Origin: JBAXGW01 sp037139195
GTDB taxonomy: Bacteria > Bacteroidota > Bacteroidia > Bacteroidales > JAHJDW01
NCBI GenBank assembly: GCA_037139195.1
Contig: JBAXGW010000014.1
Location: forward strand, 11,168-75,167
Reading direction: 5' to 3'
DNA: 64,000 nt
The translations under genes were made by a program, and so were the position numbers. The notes below the pieces were generated by a model, which was not told the origin of the DNA, made no database searches, and was given only the letters and a program-made list of their open reading frames with translations. Positions 63,494 through 64,000 of this stretch are shown piece by piece (position 1 is the stretch's first letter; each line of letters opens with the position of its first letter).

Positions 63494-63844
63494 TTAGAAT
63501 TTCAATTTTTTATTTTCAATTTCAATAAGGTCATTTACTTTTTTTTCTATATCTTTGTAAGTAGTAATTGCCTTTCGCCCTGTTTCAGTGAGTTCTGAGC
63601 CTCCGCCAGTTTTACCTCCTAGTCTTTTTTCTACTAATGGCTTTTCAGAACGGTTATTTAATTCTTGAACAACTTGCCACGCTTTTCGGTACGACATGCT
63701 TAATAGTTTTGCTGCATTAGCTATTGATCCTGTTTCTTGGATATATTCAAGTAATTGAACCCTGCCAGAACCTAAAAATACATCATCGTTCTCATCAATC
63801 CAAATTCTTGCACTTATAGAATATTTGGCTTTTTTCTTCTTCAT
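63494..63844 (-). CDS. ModE-type winged-helix regulator (DNA-binding domain only)
   Basis: The 116-residue protein has ARIWIDENDDVFLGSGRVQLLEYIQ at 12-36 (in parts: ARIWIDENDDVFLGSGRVQLL), TGSIANAAKLLSMSYRKAWQVVQELN with the recognition helix, and KRLGGKTGGGSELTETG, the wing. This is the N-terminal domain of ModE, and the LysR-type helix-turn-helix family. The molybdate-binding MopI domains of full ModE are absent, so it may respond to another signal or a partner. No molybdate transport or cofactor gene is in the window. Confidence 0.88.
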   Translation of the reverse strand: MKKKKAKYSISARIWIDENDDVFLGSGRVQLLEYIQETGSIANAAKLLSMSYRKAWQVVQELNNRSEKPLVEKRLGGKTGGGSELTETGRKAITTYKDIEKKVNDLIEIENKKLKF

Positions 63845-64000
63845 TTAATCCTTAATTTAAGTTGCTGAAAATTACAAATTTTTCTTTTAACTTTTCATGC
63901 TTTTACATAAAAAGAATTATTTGTCTAAAAAATGATTCGTTAAAAAAACTTAACTGGGTATCCCCTTTACTCATCTAATATTATTTCGATTTTACTATCA
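63845..64000. other. AT-rich end of the window without a supported feature
   Basis: The last 156 nt upstream of the ModE-type gene show no TAnnTTTG box on the minus strand and no coding frame I can support. Confidence 0.4.

Noticed and set aside
1..64000. tRNA, rRNA, prophage or CRISPR loci
   Set aside because: I looked for conserved RNA motifs, phage structural genes and cas genes and saw none; a covariance-based scan was not possible, so a single tRNA could have been missed.

Overview
The window is AT-rich chromosomal DNA of a member of the phylum Bacteroidota, probably an environmental Bacteroidales- or Flavobacteriales-type organism. Several signs agree: promoters of the Bacteroidota sigma-factor type (TTTG, about 19 nt, TAnnTTTG), almost no Shine-Dalgarno sequences, type IX secretion (T9SS) C-terminal sorting domains of both type A and type B, a DUF5723 barrel protein, a YfhO-family membrane protein and a GldN-like protein. 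I found no rRNA, tRNA or CRISPR array.

Layout. 1-4930 is a tightly packed minus-strand surface-sugar operon (LegB-type dehydratase, nucleotidyltransferase, epimerase, deacetylase-like protein, AAC(3)-fold acetyltransferase, glycosyltransferase running off the edge). 5017-9854 holds another glycosyltransferase, yfhO, rpmH and rsmG. 9974-18413 holds a secreted glucosaminidase, a lipoprotein/DUF5723 pair, a large unknown membrane-anchored protein, a GAPDH and rnhB. 18407-23289 is a second envelope-polysaccharide block (glycosyltransferase, two tandem Wzz-like proteins, O-antigen ligase/polymerase). 23461-28122 holds a GldN-like protein, an arcC-arcB energy module, a YwqK/MORN protein and an Rrf2 regulator. 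28162-32892 is one giant adhesin with a T9SS type B tail. 33237-35911 is a metal-transport operon with an unusual leader. 36489-40804 is a third polysaccharide block (aminotransferase, NeuD-like acetyltransferase, GT2, Wzx). 40847-43264 is a kelch/T9SS gene killed twice, once by an IS4-family element and once by a nonsense codon. 43508-57684 is mostly housekeeping (M1 peptidase, yihY, nadC, rlmH, rdgB, purD, proline dehydrogenase, aroB, tsaE, ald). 57747-63844 holds a glycosyltransferase, asnB, pbpC and a ModE-type regulator.

The most interesting locus is 33237-33393. A consensus promoter drives a short leader that encodes a 17-residue peptide starting M-D-E-G-P-D. Just downstream is a perfect extended Shine-Dalgarno sequence, which is rare in this phylum, and it lies within a 12-bp hairpin. 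The leader can be divided into four mutually competing pairing segments, like an attenuator. The genes behind it encode a soluble PRC-barrel/MgtE-N/CBS protein and a divergent NRAMP-type transporter whose usual metal-site motifs are replaced. Acidic, proline-containing leader peptides are known to sense low Mg2+ in the enterobacterial MgtL system. I therefore propose, as inference, a Bacteroidota Mg2+-responsive leader-peptide switch.

Other points worth a second look are the 92-bp complex hairpin downstream of arcB with an alternative pairing partner, dispersed intergenic repeats that abut or enter gene ends, the palindrome next to the promoter at 43446-43475, and the internally duplicated GldN-like protein. 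Starts were moved inward from the longest open frame where a better ATG, signal peptide or promoter position supported it.
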